From the NCBI GenBank assembly GCA_949775045.1, contig OX459110.1, forward strand, positions 541,501-605,500: a stretch of 64,000 nucleotides of DNA, read 5' to 3'. The position numbers were made by a program, and so were the translations under genes. The stretch comes from Metridium senile (taxonomy: Eukaryota > Cnidaria > Anthozoa > Actiniaria > Metridiidae). The notes below the pieces were generated by a model. It worked only from the letters and a program-made list of their open reading frames with translations. It did not search any database and had not been told where the DNA came from. Below are positions 46,224 to 56,589 of this stretch, one piece after another (the first letter of the stretch is position 1; each line of letters begins with the position of its first letter).

Positions 46224-47191
46224 CTGTCTTGGCTTTAGACCGGTTTTGTTGAACTCAAGGACGCGATACAACTGACCAGAATGACAGCAGTCAAATATCA
46301 TGGTGACCCTTGCCATCTTCTTGGATAGCCTGTTCAAACAAAGATGAAAATCTTGCCCAGTAATGCATTTCTCCTCTAGTGGTCCCTGTGATGACAAAAC
46401 AAACGGCCGTGTCAAATCCCTAAGGTTTCTCTGCAGTTAGATAAAACGTAGGGCATCATGTCTAAGTACAGTTGACTCTCTCGTAATCGACAATCCTGGG
46501 ACCAGAAGAAAGTGGTCGCTTTCGAGAGATAAGCCTGACCCGATTACGATGAGCAACTTTTGAGCATTTTTTTGAGTTTTGAGCACCCTTGAGCATTTTT
46601 ACACACTTTGGGCAACACTTGTCCAATATTTCACATTTCGAGCATATTTTTGTCAGACAATTTTTCGGATTTTACCAGCACAATCGGGAAGGCCTAGACC
46701 ATATTCAAGACACTCGAGAATAAAAAAACTCCATGGCTTATTTACTACAAAATAAAAAATGAACCTTGTTTTTAGTGAGGCGCTTTGTTGCCAAGAAGAC
46801 TGTCTGAGATACATTAAAACTAAGTGTGTGTAGCCCCTTTGCAAAAAGAGCAAGGGACTGGGAACGAGCAACACGAAACACCATGAACAATAAAATATTT
46901 CAATAATATTTTTCCCTTACAAGAAAGACCATGCCTAAATCAGTAATTTGGTAGAAGTCTGTTGTCATATATTGAATTACTCCAGAGTTATCAGCATTTG
47001 AAATGTACCAAAAACGCGAACGTGAGGCTCTAAAAAGGCCCAAGTGCAAATTTCAAGCTAAATCTTTGTAAATTAAAAAAGCTGTAACTTTTGATCAGTT
47101 TATGTTACTACATTGAAATTTTGGAAAATCACCAATTACGTTGTGCTCTTTCTAATAAAAGCAATGGTAAGGTATGCCCTTTTGCATATGG

Positions 47192-48712
47192 TGTATTGAG
47201 ATACTACGCGTGCTCTGATTGGCTGGCTACCGTGTTTATATATGAGATACTACGCGTGCTCTGATTGGCTGGCTACCGTGTTTATATTTGAGATACTACG
47301 CGTGCTCTGATTGGCTGGCTACCGTGTTTATATTTGAGATACTAAGCGTGCTCTGATTGGCTGGCTACCGTGTTTATATTTGAGATACTACGCGTGCTCT
47401 GGGGCTGGCTACCGTGTTTATATTTGAGATACTACGCGTGCTCTGATTGGTTGGCTACAGTGTTTATATTTGAGATACTACGCGTGCTCTGATTGGTTGG
47501 CCACCGTGTTGATATTTGAGATACTACGCGTGCTCTGATTGGCTGGCTACCGTGTTTATATTTGAGATACTACGCGTGCTCTGATTGGCTGGCTACCGTG
47601 CTTATATTTGAGATACTACGCGTGCTCTGGGGCTGGCTACCGTGTTTATATTTGAGATACTACGCGTGCTCTGGTTGGTTGGCTACTGTGTTCATAATTG
47701 AGATACTACGCGTGCTCGGATTGGCTGGCTACCGTGTTTATATTTGAGATACTACGCGTGCTCTGATTGGCTGGCTACCGTGTTTATATTTGAGATACTA
47801 CGCGTGCTCTGTTTAATTGGCTGGCTACCGTGTTTATATTTGAGATACTACACGTGCTCTGATTGGCTGGCTACCGTGCTTATATTTGAGATACTACGCG
47901 TGCTCTGGGGCTGGCTACCGTGTTTATATTTGAGATACTACGCGTGCTCTGGTTGGTTGGCTACTGTGTTCATAATTGAGATACTACGCGTGCTCGGATT
48001 GGCTGGCTACCGTGTTTATATTTGAGATACTACGCGTGCTCTGATTGGCTGGCTACCGTGTTTATATATGAGATACTACGCGTGCTCTGATTGGCTGGCT
48101 ACCGTGTTTATATTTGAGATACTACGCGTGCTCTGATTGGCTGGCTACCGTGTTTATATTTGAGATACTAAGCGTGCTCTGATTGGCTGGCTACCGTGTT
48201 TATATTTGAGATACTACGCGTGCTCTGGGGCTGGCTACCGTGTTTATATTTGAGATACTACGCGTGCTCTGATTGGTTGGCTACAGTGTTTATATTTGAG
48301 ATACTACGCGTGCTCTGATTGGTTGGCCACCGTGTTGATATTTGAGATACTACGCGTGCTCTGATTGGCTGGCTACCGTGTTTATATTTGAGATACTACG
48401 CGTGCTCTGATTGGCTGGCTACCGTGCTTATATTTGAGATACTACGCGTGCTCTGGGGCTGGCTACCGTGTTTATATTTGAGATACTACGCGTGCTCTGG
48501 TTGGTTGGCTACTGTGTTCATAATTGAGATACTACGCGTGCTCGGATTGGCTGGCTACCGTGTTTATATTTGAGATACTACGCGTGCTCTGATTGGCTGG
48601 CTACCGTGTTTATATTTGAGATACTACGCGTGCTCTGTTTAATTGGCTGGCTACCGTGTTTATATTTGAGATACTACACGTGCTCTGATTGGCTGGCTAC
48701 CGTGTTTATATC
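47192..48712. repeat. 46-bp satellite with higher-order structure, intron 2 copy 4
   Basis: About 33 units of gagatactacgcgtgctctg + attggctggctaccgtgttt + atattt. Variant units (ggggctgg, gtttaattgg, aagcgtgc) recur about 826 bp apart, so a block of ~18 units was duplicated. Each unit carries an MluI-type acgcgt and an ATTGG box. Open frames with the period LRVLxLAGYRVYI are artefacts. A poly-C run follows at 48775-48792. Confidence 0.95.
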
Positions 48713-48985
48713 AGAGAACAGAGACACACTCGGCAAAAGATATTTGGGAGTACTACATCAAGCAAACCTCCAATCCCCCCCCCCCCCCCCCCTCCCAAGG
48801 CAAACCCAAACCCACCCCCCGGAACTCATTCATTTCGTTCAACAAAACAAAAGCCCGCTTACCTTTATTGGCCAACTTGTTATCGTAGGAAGAAGCCCCT
48901 CATCCTGCGAGTCTTTTAGATATACACCATGACCAGAATAATAGATAAACACAACATCGCCCAGATCACATTCCAAGTCATTTAG

Positions 48986-49660
48986 CTCAGGTATATTAAG
49001 GCCTGGGTCTTGACATGCAAGCCTTAAAATAGGAGGGGGTGGTCTATTTTTGCTTAGTTGTAAGATATGGTATTCAAAATTTAACATATGAAACGGACAC
49101 ATAATAGAAATATTTTAAGTTTACAGTTGCCATGGAGATAAGTAATATGACCTTTGAACCCTGATTTTGATGAATTTTGGAAAAGCTTCTGGAAGAGTAG
49201 TAGAACTTTTTTATTTGGAAGATGTTTTTATGGAAATTATTTAGTCTTAGTACACTCTTCGTGGGTCGAACTTGAAAACATGTCAAATTAAACCCCAACC
49301 CTAATTAAGGTATTGGTGAAATATGATACCCTTTAATAATATATTATCTATAGATAATTTCCAAGCATTCTAGTTGGAACCAAATGAGGATCACTATGCT
49401 TAATCTATTAACACAAGAATATGTCCTTAATAAAAACTTTCTACTACTCTCCCGCAAACGTTTTTCGAAATTTCTTCAAATGAGGGTTCAAAGGTCACAT
49501 TACCTGTATCCATGACAACCAGAATATTAAATTGTTTATTTTGTTTTGATGTTTAGAATGTCAATGTTTTATTTCGAAACCTTAAAAAAGAGATGAGATA
49601 GACCACCCCCTCTTACTTTATTGACGCCATCTTGAATACCCAGGCCTTAATATGCCTGAG
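48986..49660. mobile_element. 675-bp element with CTCAGG TIRs, inside exon 2 of copy 4
   Basis: The first 20 bases, CTCAGGTATATTAAGGCCTG, are mirrored by CAGGCCTTAATATGCCTGAG at the other end with one mismatch. The intact genes read catttaggacg; here it is catttag-element-aggacg, so a 2-bp target duplication (AG). The same family is at 52781-53472. No coding capacity. Confidence 0.85.
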
Positions 49661-49989
49661 AGGACGTTGAGGATATGGTCCTTCTTCGCATTATCATCTT
49701 GTAATATCTAGAAAAGACAATACTGATTCACTTCTTATTGCAAAATACCTCCACAGGTGCTCTCGAGTGGAAAATTTAAATACCCGCTCAAAAAGTTAAG
49801 TTATTTCAATAATATATAGAAATGATCCTTTTAGTATACCGTGATATTTCTTTCTTCAAATGCAAACTTGTTCAGTAAGATATTTTTCATGTTTGTTATA
49901 TCTATGCTTGTTCCAGACAGCCAATTTTCCTTTGGTAGTTTAGCATATGACGGTTGAATCAATACTGCTCTTCTTGTTAGTGACGTCAT

Positions 49990-50748
49990 CTAGAATGGAG
50001 TATGCAACAACAAGAATTGTTATAGATTATATTAAGTATCTATCTATCATAACACTAAAATGACCTTTAAATGTATCAAAGGACTAGTCCCAGGGTATCT
50101 TGCCAACAAATGTCAAAAAAGATCCACACATTCATTCTGTTAACACGAGGTTGCACAAAGACCTAAACATCTCCAAACTATCCCCAAAAAGCGGGCAAAG
50201 ATCATTTACCTACAGAGGTGTAAAAAATGGAAACCTGAACTGAAATTAGAATGCTACCTACCTAACTTTTAAAAAGAACTGAAGTTGGCTATGTTAGCAA
50301 ATCTCTAGTATTGTTATTTATATACACAGTTAATAATTGAATGTAATTAAGTGTCGAAAAGCCCGTAATCTGATTGGCTAAGAGCCTGGAAATTGCTTTC
50401 ACAATGAGACAACTAGCCTGCGTAGCCTGGCCTCCCCAATCCCTCTGCCCCTCTCCCTAGTCCCCCAGTGCCAGCTATGCAGGCTATGAGACAATTATCT
50501 TTTCGTCAAACACTTATAGTTCCGTTACATGTCATAAAGTACGATCAGGCCTAGCCTCTTCTTCAGGCAACTTTTTCTTTTTTTTTTACTTTTGGGCTTC
50601 CTTTTTTGAGAAGAGCCGAAGAAGAGAGACTGGGACTGGGAACGAAAATAACGATCCGTTATTTTGCGATATTGGACAGCAACATATTGGACTGCAAACT
50701 TTGAACCGTTTATAATTACTCGAACCCCATCCCGCAAAAGAAACTTAC
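49990..50748. other. Decayed end of the array with a LINE remnant
   Basis: Diverged patches of spacer sequence (to 50040, 50365-50420, 50505-50560) alternate with unrelated DNA. No host gene is recognisable. Confidence 0.6.
50045..50275 (+). mobile_element. LINE reverse-transcriptase 3' remnant (plus strand)
   Basis: Frames on the plus strand read MTFKCIKGLVPGYLANK, then after a frameshift RLHKDLNISKLSPKSGQRSF and TYRGVKNGN. This is the common reverse-transcriptase tail with an -RSFxYRGxKxWN- motif. It is short and frameshifted. Confidence 0.7.
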
Positions 50749-52204
50749 GGGAATTAACACACTTGCAAAGTTTGCAATAATATTAATATTATATTTTTAA
50801 TATTTTTATATATCTATATCTATATGGCTATTTAGAGTCAATAATTTTCGTTATATGTTAATGTTTCTGAGGGGGAATGGGAGGGTCGATAAAAAAATGC
50901 CATCTACATGTAGTTGTTAAGTTGAAGGTTATTTCCTTCCTACAGAAAAGAAGAACCTGCATGTTTAGCCTAAAATTGTGTTTAAAACATGTTTAGGCTA
51001 ACTTAAACCTAGGTCAGTTCTTATTCGTGGTCGCGTTTTTCCTGTATTCGATAACTTGTATAAGCTATAAGTTATATACACCTACTTGCAGTAAGGTTGC
51101 CATACAAAAATAGAACATTTGCCATAAAGAAAATAGAACATTTGTGATTTAGTGTGTATCGTTATTGTAATAAATGACAAAACTTATGAGAAAACTTAAG
51201 ATGTGTTGATTTGCTGTCTTTTATTATAAAATACTGCATGATGAGTTGTTAATTGCATGACAGAGTTTAGAGTGAAAACACTTAAAGTATGAAATAGTAC
51301 TACTTTTACAAGATAGCACTAGAGTACAAACATTAAAAGTGTGCAACATAAATACCACTAAATACTGCTAAATTATGCTAATTCTATTGTTCTCTATTGT
51401 TTAATCAACACTATTTAGTGGTAAATAGTGCAAAGTATTGCACACTTTTAGTGTTTGTACTCTATTAGTATTATTATATTACTAATAGTATTATTAGGAG
51501 TACTATTTCACGTGTTTTGTGTTTGCACTGTAGGACCATCATTTTTATTTACGCGCTATCGTCATAACCGGATATATGCATAGCCATTGTCTTTCAAAGA
51601 TTGTCCTAAGTTGATAGATTTGCGAACTTTTTTTACTAGTATACAAGTGAAAAGTTCGCAGTCTGTTAAAGTTGATAGATTTGCGAACTTTTTTTTACTA
51701 GTATACAAGTGAAAAGTTCGCAGTCTGTTGAAGTTGATAGATTTGCGAACTTTTTTTTACTAGTATACAAGTGAAAAGTTCGCAGTCTGTTAATATTGAT
51801 AGATTTGCGAATTTTTTTTTACTAGTATATTTATAATATGCTATAGGTACATGTAAAAAGTTCGCAATTTGTTAAAGGTTGATAGATTTGCGAACTTTCT
51901 TTACTAGTATACCGATGAAAAGTTCGCAATTTGTTAAAGTTGATAGATTTGCGAACTTTCTTTTACTAGTATACCGATGAAAAGTTCGCAATTTGTTAAA
52001 GTTGATAGATTTGCGAACTTTTTTTTACTAGTATACTGATGAAAAGTTCGCAATCCGTTCAAGTTGATAGATTTGCGAACTTTTTTTTACTAGTATATAG
52101 TGAATATTTTATATAGGTATTTATACGTAATCATATAAATTGCGAACTTTTTTTTACTAGTACTAGTATATGATTTTGCAAACTTTGCAAGTGTGTTAGT
52201 CCCC
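50749..52204. mobile_element. 1.46-kb DNA element with 9-bp target duplication and internal satellite
   Basis: The ends GGGAATTAACACACTTGCAA and TTGCAAGTGTGTTAGTCCCC share taacacacttgcaaagtttgcaa inward. GAAACTTAC occurs on both sides (50740-50748, 52205-52213). A 9-bp duplication points to Mutator-like elements (inference). The interior has a palindrome near 51310-51470 (gagtacaaacattaaaagtgtg and its complement) and a ~62-bp array. No coding frame. Confidence 0.82.
51608..52165. repeat. ~62-bp minisatellite inside the 1.46-kb element
   Basis: Nine units of gttgatagatttgcgaactt + ttttttactagtatacaagt + gaaaagttcgcagtctgtta. Each unit holds an inverted pair tgcgaacttt / aaagttcgca, so every repeat can form a hairpin centred on tactagtata. 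Confidence 0.93.
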
Positions 52205-52213
52205 GAAACTTAC

Positions 52214-52780
52214 TAGAGACCCCCTTGTGAAACCAACAAAAAACATAAGGAATCGGTTATAGTAAATTAGCCACGAGTTGGTTAAAAACCGAGACCTTAG
52301 CATGAAATCAGTGGACGAACCACGTGGAATCACTAAATTAACAAAAACCTACAATCTTAACCCCAAAATTGTCATGCAAATAACGAACTAAAACCTCAAT
52401 TGAAGTAGCTACGACGTTAGGATCTTCAACCGAAAGATCATTAGTGACAATTTCTAAAATAACAATATCGGTGTTAAGACGAGAGACGTAAGACAAGTCG
52501 TATTTCCACAACTTTGGCACAGTGCGGCCGCCCACGCCGTGAACACGAACGCTAGCCCGATCCTTAAAATTAAAGTCTAGCGAAAAATTTCGATGGGATT
52601 GCTTCTGAATGTCTTAATATAGGCGCTTTACAAAAGAGTGACCTAGCTAGAAGACATATTAAAACGAACAAACTCACCTTTAAAAACTGATGTTGTCTTG
52701 TTGATGGTTGTCTTGTTGATGTTGTCTTGTTGATGTTGTTTTGTTGATGGTTCCGCTCGACTGAAGCAAACGTAAACGAT
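52214..52780. other. Unassigned stretch
   Basis: A 65-codon minus-strand frame (52338-52535) containing VSRLNTDIVILEIVTNDLS is the only longer frame. It is reminiscent of retroelement or integrase-neighbour proteins but I cannot name it. A short run of ttgttgatgttgtc repeats lies at 52688-52750. Confidence 0.3.
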
Positions 52781-53472
52781 CTCAAGTATGTTAAGGCCTG
52801 GGTTTTTCGTTGTGAAAAGACCCCCCGCCAATAATTAAGATGTTGGCTTCGTACTTTCAAAATATTCGCTAGTTTTCAAAGAAAATCGCTGTGGATGTTA
52901 ATATCAGAGTCCTTAATGTTTTAGTGCTGATTTTTACGAGGTCACGTGGTATATGACGTCATAATAGCAAGAAAATACTCAAAATTTATGCGGTCGTGAG
53001 TTTAAGATAAAGATAAAAACGAAAAGCCAAAAGTTGATAAGTAATAGATGACAAATAATTTCACGTTTGGAGAACTTGAATTCGATAGCTTGGTAGGGAG
53101 ATATAAGGGGATTTTGAATAAGAATTATGGTCACGTGACCTGTTTTACAAAATATCTCCTTAACAGTAAGTGATAACCAGATTCTCCAAGCACAGTCCTG
53201 TAGAAACCTTGTAGAGAAGTACATTTAATGTATAAGTTTGTTTTACCTATTCAAACTCGCGACCGCATTTTCAAAGGAAAAACGAAATCCCTTATCCATC
53301 TAAACTAGTCACGTGACCACCCTTAGATCAAAATTACAAATTAAGGATGAGCAGTAGTCCGAGATCTATTAATGTACCAAGTTTTATTAAAATCAGATGA
53401 GTTTTGTGGCAATGACAAATAAAAACGTTTTTTCGTGAAACACGGCTAAAACCAGGCCTTAACATACTTGAG
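52781..53472. mobile_element. 692-bp element with CTCAAG TIRs
   Basis: CTCAAGTATGTTAAGGCCTG and its perfect complement CAGGCCTTAACATACTTGAG form the ends, with AT on both sides (2-bp duplication). It is the same family as the element that breaks exon 2 of copy 4, though the interiors do not look alike. The interior contains two cacgtg-rich stretches (53135-53145, 53312-53320). Confidence 0.85.
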
Positions 53473-53884
53473 ATGGCGTCATCACGTGACAACCAAAGAC
53501 TAGCACAATTTATATATGACCTAAGTTATATTCTTAATGTAATTTTTGTATATAGTACCTGCCTTTGATTAGTTATTAAACTACTCAGTAACCTAGCACC
53601 TTATTCTTTTCATCTAAAAATTCAACTTTATTAATTAAAATCAAGGTGTGAATAAAGTATATTATGAATAATAACTTTATTGAACTTGAATTATAATAAA
53701 ATCTTTCTAGAGATTTACTCAGTATTTTTAAGATTGATTGGCAAAGAGTTAATTCACAAAAAAATGGTTTAATGGCAGCAAGAGCTTATGTTGACCTGCT
53801 ATCTATAATACACAACTATTTTAAAAATGGTAAGGAAATTGATATAAATTACGAAAAATGTGTTAATGAAATATAAATATAGTT
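53473..53884. other. AT-rich stretch without recognisable gene
   Basis: Short plus-strand frame pieces such as RDLLSIFKIDWQRVNSQKNG are visible near 53705-53765 but frameshifted and unassigned; possibly another retroelement tail. Confidence 0.3.
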
Positions 53885-55090
53885 CTAAGGGAAACTAGCG
53901 AGTAAACTAGTATAGGCTGCGTCGGTGTTTGATATAAACGATAGGCAATAAAATGAAATTTGTAACACCGTAAAAAATGTTGACTTTGATATAAACGATA
54001 GGTAATAGAATGAAATGTGTAACACCGTAAAAAATAGAAATAGAAACTAGCGAGTAAACTAGTATAGGCTGCGTCGGTGTTTGATATAAACGATAGGTAA
54101 TAGAATGAAATGTGTAACACCGTAAAAAATATAAATGGAAACTAGAGAGTAAACTAGTATAAGCTGCGTCGGTGTTTGATATAAACGATAGGTAATAGAG
54201 TGCTTACACTATGTCCATGAAATAGAATCTAAATAGTTCCTACATATTAGTTTTTATTTAGTCACTATTAGTCACTATCACTCAACTGGAACAGCTTTAG
54301 TAACAATAGACCACAAGACACAAGGGAAATCAAATACTCAAAACCATAGAAAGTTAATACTTTATTCATTGTGTATTGTTACTAAAGCTGTTCCAGTTGA
54401 GTGATAGTCACTAATAGTCACTAAATAAAAACTATTAGTTAGTAACTATTTAGATTTTATTTCATGGACATAGTGTAAGCACTCTAGAATGAAATTCCGT
54501 TGTAACACCGTAAAAAATAGAAATAGAAACTAGCGAGTAAACTAGTATAGGCTGCGTCGGTGTTTGATATAAACGATAGGTAATAAATAGTTCCTACATA
54601 TTAGTTTTTATTTAGTCACTATTAGTCACTATCACTCAACTGGAACAGCTTTAGTAACAATAGACCACAAGACACAAGGGAAATCAAATACTCAAAACCA
54701 TAGAAAGTTAATACTTTATTCATTGTGTATTGTTACTAAAGCTGTTCCAGTTGAGTGATAGTCACTAATAGTCACTAAATAAAAACTATTAGTTAGTAAC
54801 TATTTAGATTTTATTTCATGGACATAGTGTAAGCACTCTAGAATGAAATTCCGTTGTAACACCGTAAAAAATAGAAATAGAAACTAGCGAGTAAACTAGT
54901 ATAGGCTGCGTCGGTGTTTGATATAAACGATAGGTAATAGAATGAAATGTGTAACACCGTAAAAAATAGAAATGGAAACTAGCGAGTAAACTAGTATAAG
55001 CTGCGTCGGTGTTTGATATAAACGATAGGTAATAGAATGAAATTTGTAACACCGTAAAAGATGTTGACTTTACTGACGTTTCGAGCTTTA
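53885..55090. repeat. 95-bp tandem array with inserted foldback elements
   Basis: Units of gaaactagcgagtaaactag + tataggctgcgtcggtgttt + gatataaacgataggtaata + gaatgaaatgtgtaacaccg + taaaaaatagaaat. Each has a cggtgtt / aacaccg stem. Two near-identical blocks of unit plus foldback element (54198-54484 and 54586-54841) show a larger duplication. The array ends in gttgactttactgacgtttc + gagctttagcccttcgtcgg at 55065. Confidence 0.9.
54198..54484. mobile_element. 287-bp foldback element with TA target duplication
   Basis: GAGTGCTTACACTATGTCCA begins the left arm and TGGACATAGTGTAAGCACTC ends the right arm. The arms also match over ttagtcactattagtcacta and cactcaactggaacagcttt. TA flanks both sides (54196-54197, 54485-54486) within aataga-atgaaat of the 95-bp unit, which gives the empty site directly. 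The second copy (54586-54841) has lost the outer ~30 bp of its left arm. Confidence 0.85.
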
Positions 55091-55110
55091 GCCCTTCGTC
55101 GGAGTGAAAA
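55065..55110. mobile_element. Conserved TTTCGAGCTTTAGCCCTTCGTC motif (retroelement end, Penelope-like?)
   Basis: gactttactgacgtttcgag followed by ctttagcccttcgtcgg. I recall this motif as widespread in invertebrate genomes next to Penelope-like or related retroelements; not searched. A second copy, also preceded by a 95-bp-type unit, is at 56695-56740. Confidence 0.4.
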
Positions 55111-55916
55111 AGGATATAAAAAGGTATAATAACATATATTAACGCAACACTCGAACCGTGAACGATTCTTTGCGGTATTTTGTTACTTTGTTTTAACCCA
55201 CATCCCTTGAGCGACTAGATTAGAAATATCATTAATTACGAACACTCAGTGTATTTGAACTCACTGCTTCATTTTGAGAGGTTTTGGAGCAGTGGAAGGT
55301 TCAGAAAATAATAACATGAAAAACGTCAAGTGTTCACGGTTCGTAAACCTTGCTGTAAACAAATGCTAAAAAAAATCGTGAAACAAAATTAAATAGTCAA
55401 GGTGTAATAGTCAAATAGACACAAAAGGTCTAGCTAAATAAAGAGTTATGATAAGATACAGTAATTTTGAAATTCATGATAATTTTTGACATATGTCCGG
55501 ACCAGTCGCTTCTCTGTCTCTTTTTACGGATCGCGGTGCATCAACTTCCTCCTTCCCTTGACCCTTTGCGCGCACCCAGGGGAAAAAAAAGAAGAGTAAT
55601 GACTGGGTACGAGTCTGTGTCCGGACGTGTTACAAATTACTCAAGATTTGGGGTTATGGTGGTTCGGGGTTCCTGAGCAAGGTTCCCGTGAGCAACCATT
55701 TTCTTCTGGTCCGAAGGTAGTCGTTTTACTGTAGTCATTCATGGGCACCATTCCAAGTCCAGTCCAGTCCATTCTTTATTTTATAACCTTTGCTTAAGTA
55801 ATTAAAAACGAAAGCTGGCCTTTTGATTCCCAGAACAAAAACTCTGTTATGACTACACGGAAGCTCTTTGACTCAAAGCTAAAGCACGCGATTGGCAAAA
55901 TAAAACATCATCTATT
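55111..55916. other. Unassigned stretch
   Basis: No recognisable gene. cgaaccgtgaacgattc (55153) and tgttcacggttcgtaaa (55331) are inverted relative to each other, so a further foldback element may span roughly 55150-55350. Confidence 0.35.
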
Positions 55917-56400
55917 CACTTTGTTGTTATTCCATAAAGAACTGATGTTTGTAAGTCGAATCTCTACTCAAGGATAACAGTCTTGTTTGCCCTTGAATTA
56001 AGATAAGCTTTACTAAAATAAGACTATAAGTAGAACTAGGAGTAAGACATGTATAAAGAAACGAACATGTGAGCTGAATTGTGTGCAAAATAATTAAACG
56101 TAGAGTTAGCGAGTGTGTGTCTGAGTCTCCCCAATTAGTATAGGGCATACGTATATCCAGTTTAGAAGAATTGAGACGTGTAATAAATAAGTGATTTTTT
56201 TTTTTTTTTTTTTATTTACAGTAATATACTATACTAGAACACTGCTCTGATATATTTATTATCGAAGTTATCTGCCGTAAATTTAGCTTAGAATGTATAA
56301 GCAGTACATTTAACTTGGATTCTAGAGAAATTACTTTGTTTTTGAAGTGTTTAGATTATGAATACTGCGGGGAATACTGTAGGAACACGCTAGTAAATTA
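55917..56400. repeat. Inverted, diverged copy of the gene-array spacer
   Basis: The reverse complement aligns with spacer 1 at 14375-14872: attccataaagaactgatgt, gtttgcccttgaattaaga, ctagaacactgctctg and gtaggaacacgctagt all match in order. The 179-bp MITE of the spacers is missing, giving an empty site, and a SINE tail (56055-56195) is inserted instead. Confidence 0.7.
56055..56195 (+). mobile_element. SINE 3' portion
   Basis: aacatgtgagctgaattgtg + tgcaaaataattaa and gcgagtgtgtgtctgagtct match the body of the full SINE at 61850-62158 in the opposite orientation. It ends in aataaataagtga followed by a run of ~21 T. Confidence 0.7.
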
Positions 56401-56589
56401 AAGGAGCTCAAGGAGCTCATGTGGTTACTCTCACTTGTTTAGTTCAAGTATTTTAACACTTAAAAGTGTTAGAAATGATGATACTATAAGTTTCTGCGGT
56501 GAAATGCTGCAATGCTATTCGAGTGGCTTTTGAATTTAGAGCCGGAAGTTAAAAAAATAGAAAAATAATTATAGACCTACTTTAAAATT

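Larger units (their letters stand above)
41039..49989 (-). pseudogene. Caspase-fold (C14) gene copy 4, interrupted by two transposon insertions
   Basis: Exons in transcript order: 49840-49989, 48863-49707 (168 bp after removing an insertion), 46224-46385, 45459-45997 (236 bp after removing an insertion), 45098-45198, 44084-44337, 43778-43959, 42913-43187, 42421-42605, 41672-41902, 41039-41158. Every exon remnant keeps the length of the intact genes, and YYSGHG and DCCHSG are readable. Exon 2 is split by a 675-bp element between the LECDLGD and LNV codons, and exon 4 by a 299-bp element after MVKVL, where the frame runs into KKFMNN and a stop. The exon 3 donor has become GTCAGT because the flanking tetranucleotide repeat now abuts the exon. 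Exon 3 also carries more substitutions (GPLEEKC, QDFHLC). As written it cannot make the full protein. Confidence 0.88.
40571..50040. repeat. Tandem segmental duplication, unit 4 (truncated)
   Basis: Carries the broken gene copy 4. Clean homology to the spacers stops about 50 bp beyond the exon 1 start. Short diverged remnants follow near 50365-50420 (attggctaagagcctggaaa) and 50505-50560, so the right end of the array has decayed or been rearranged. Confidence 0.88.

Noticed and set aside
47562..48932. Open frames with the period LRVLxLAGYRVYI
   Set aside because: They are a translation of the 46-bp satellite; the frame is kept only by a few length variants.
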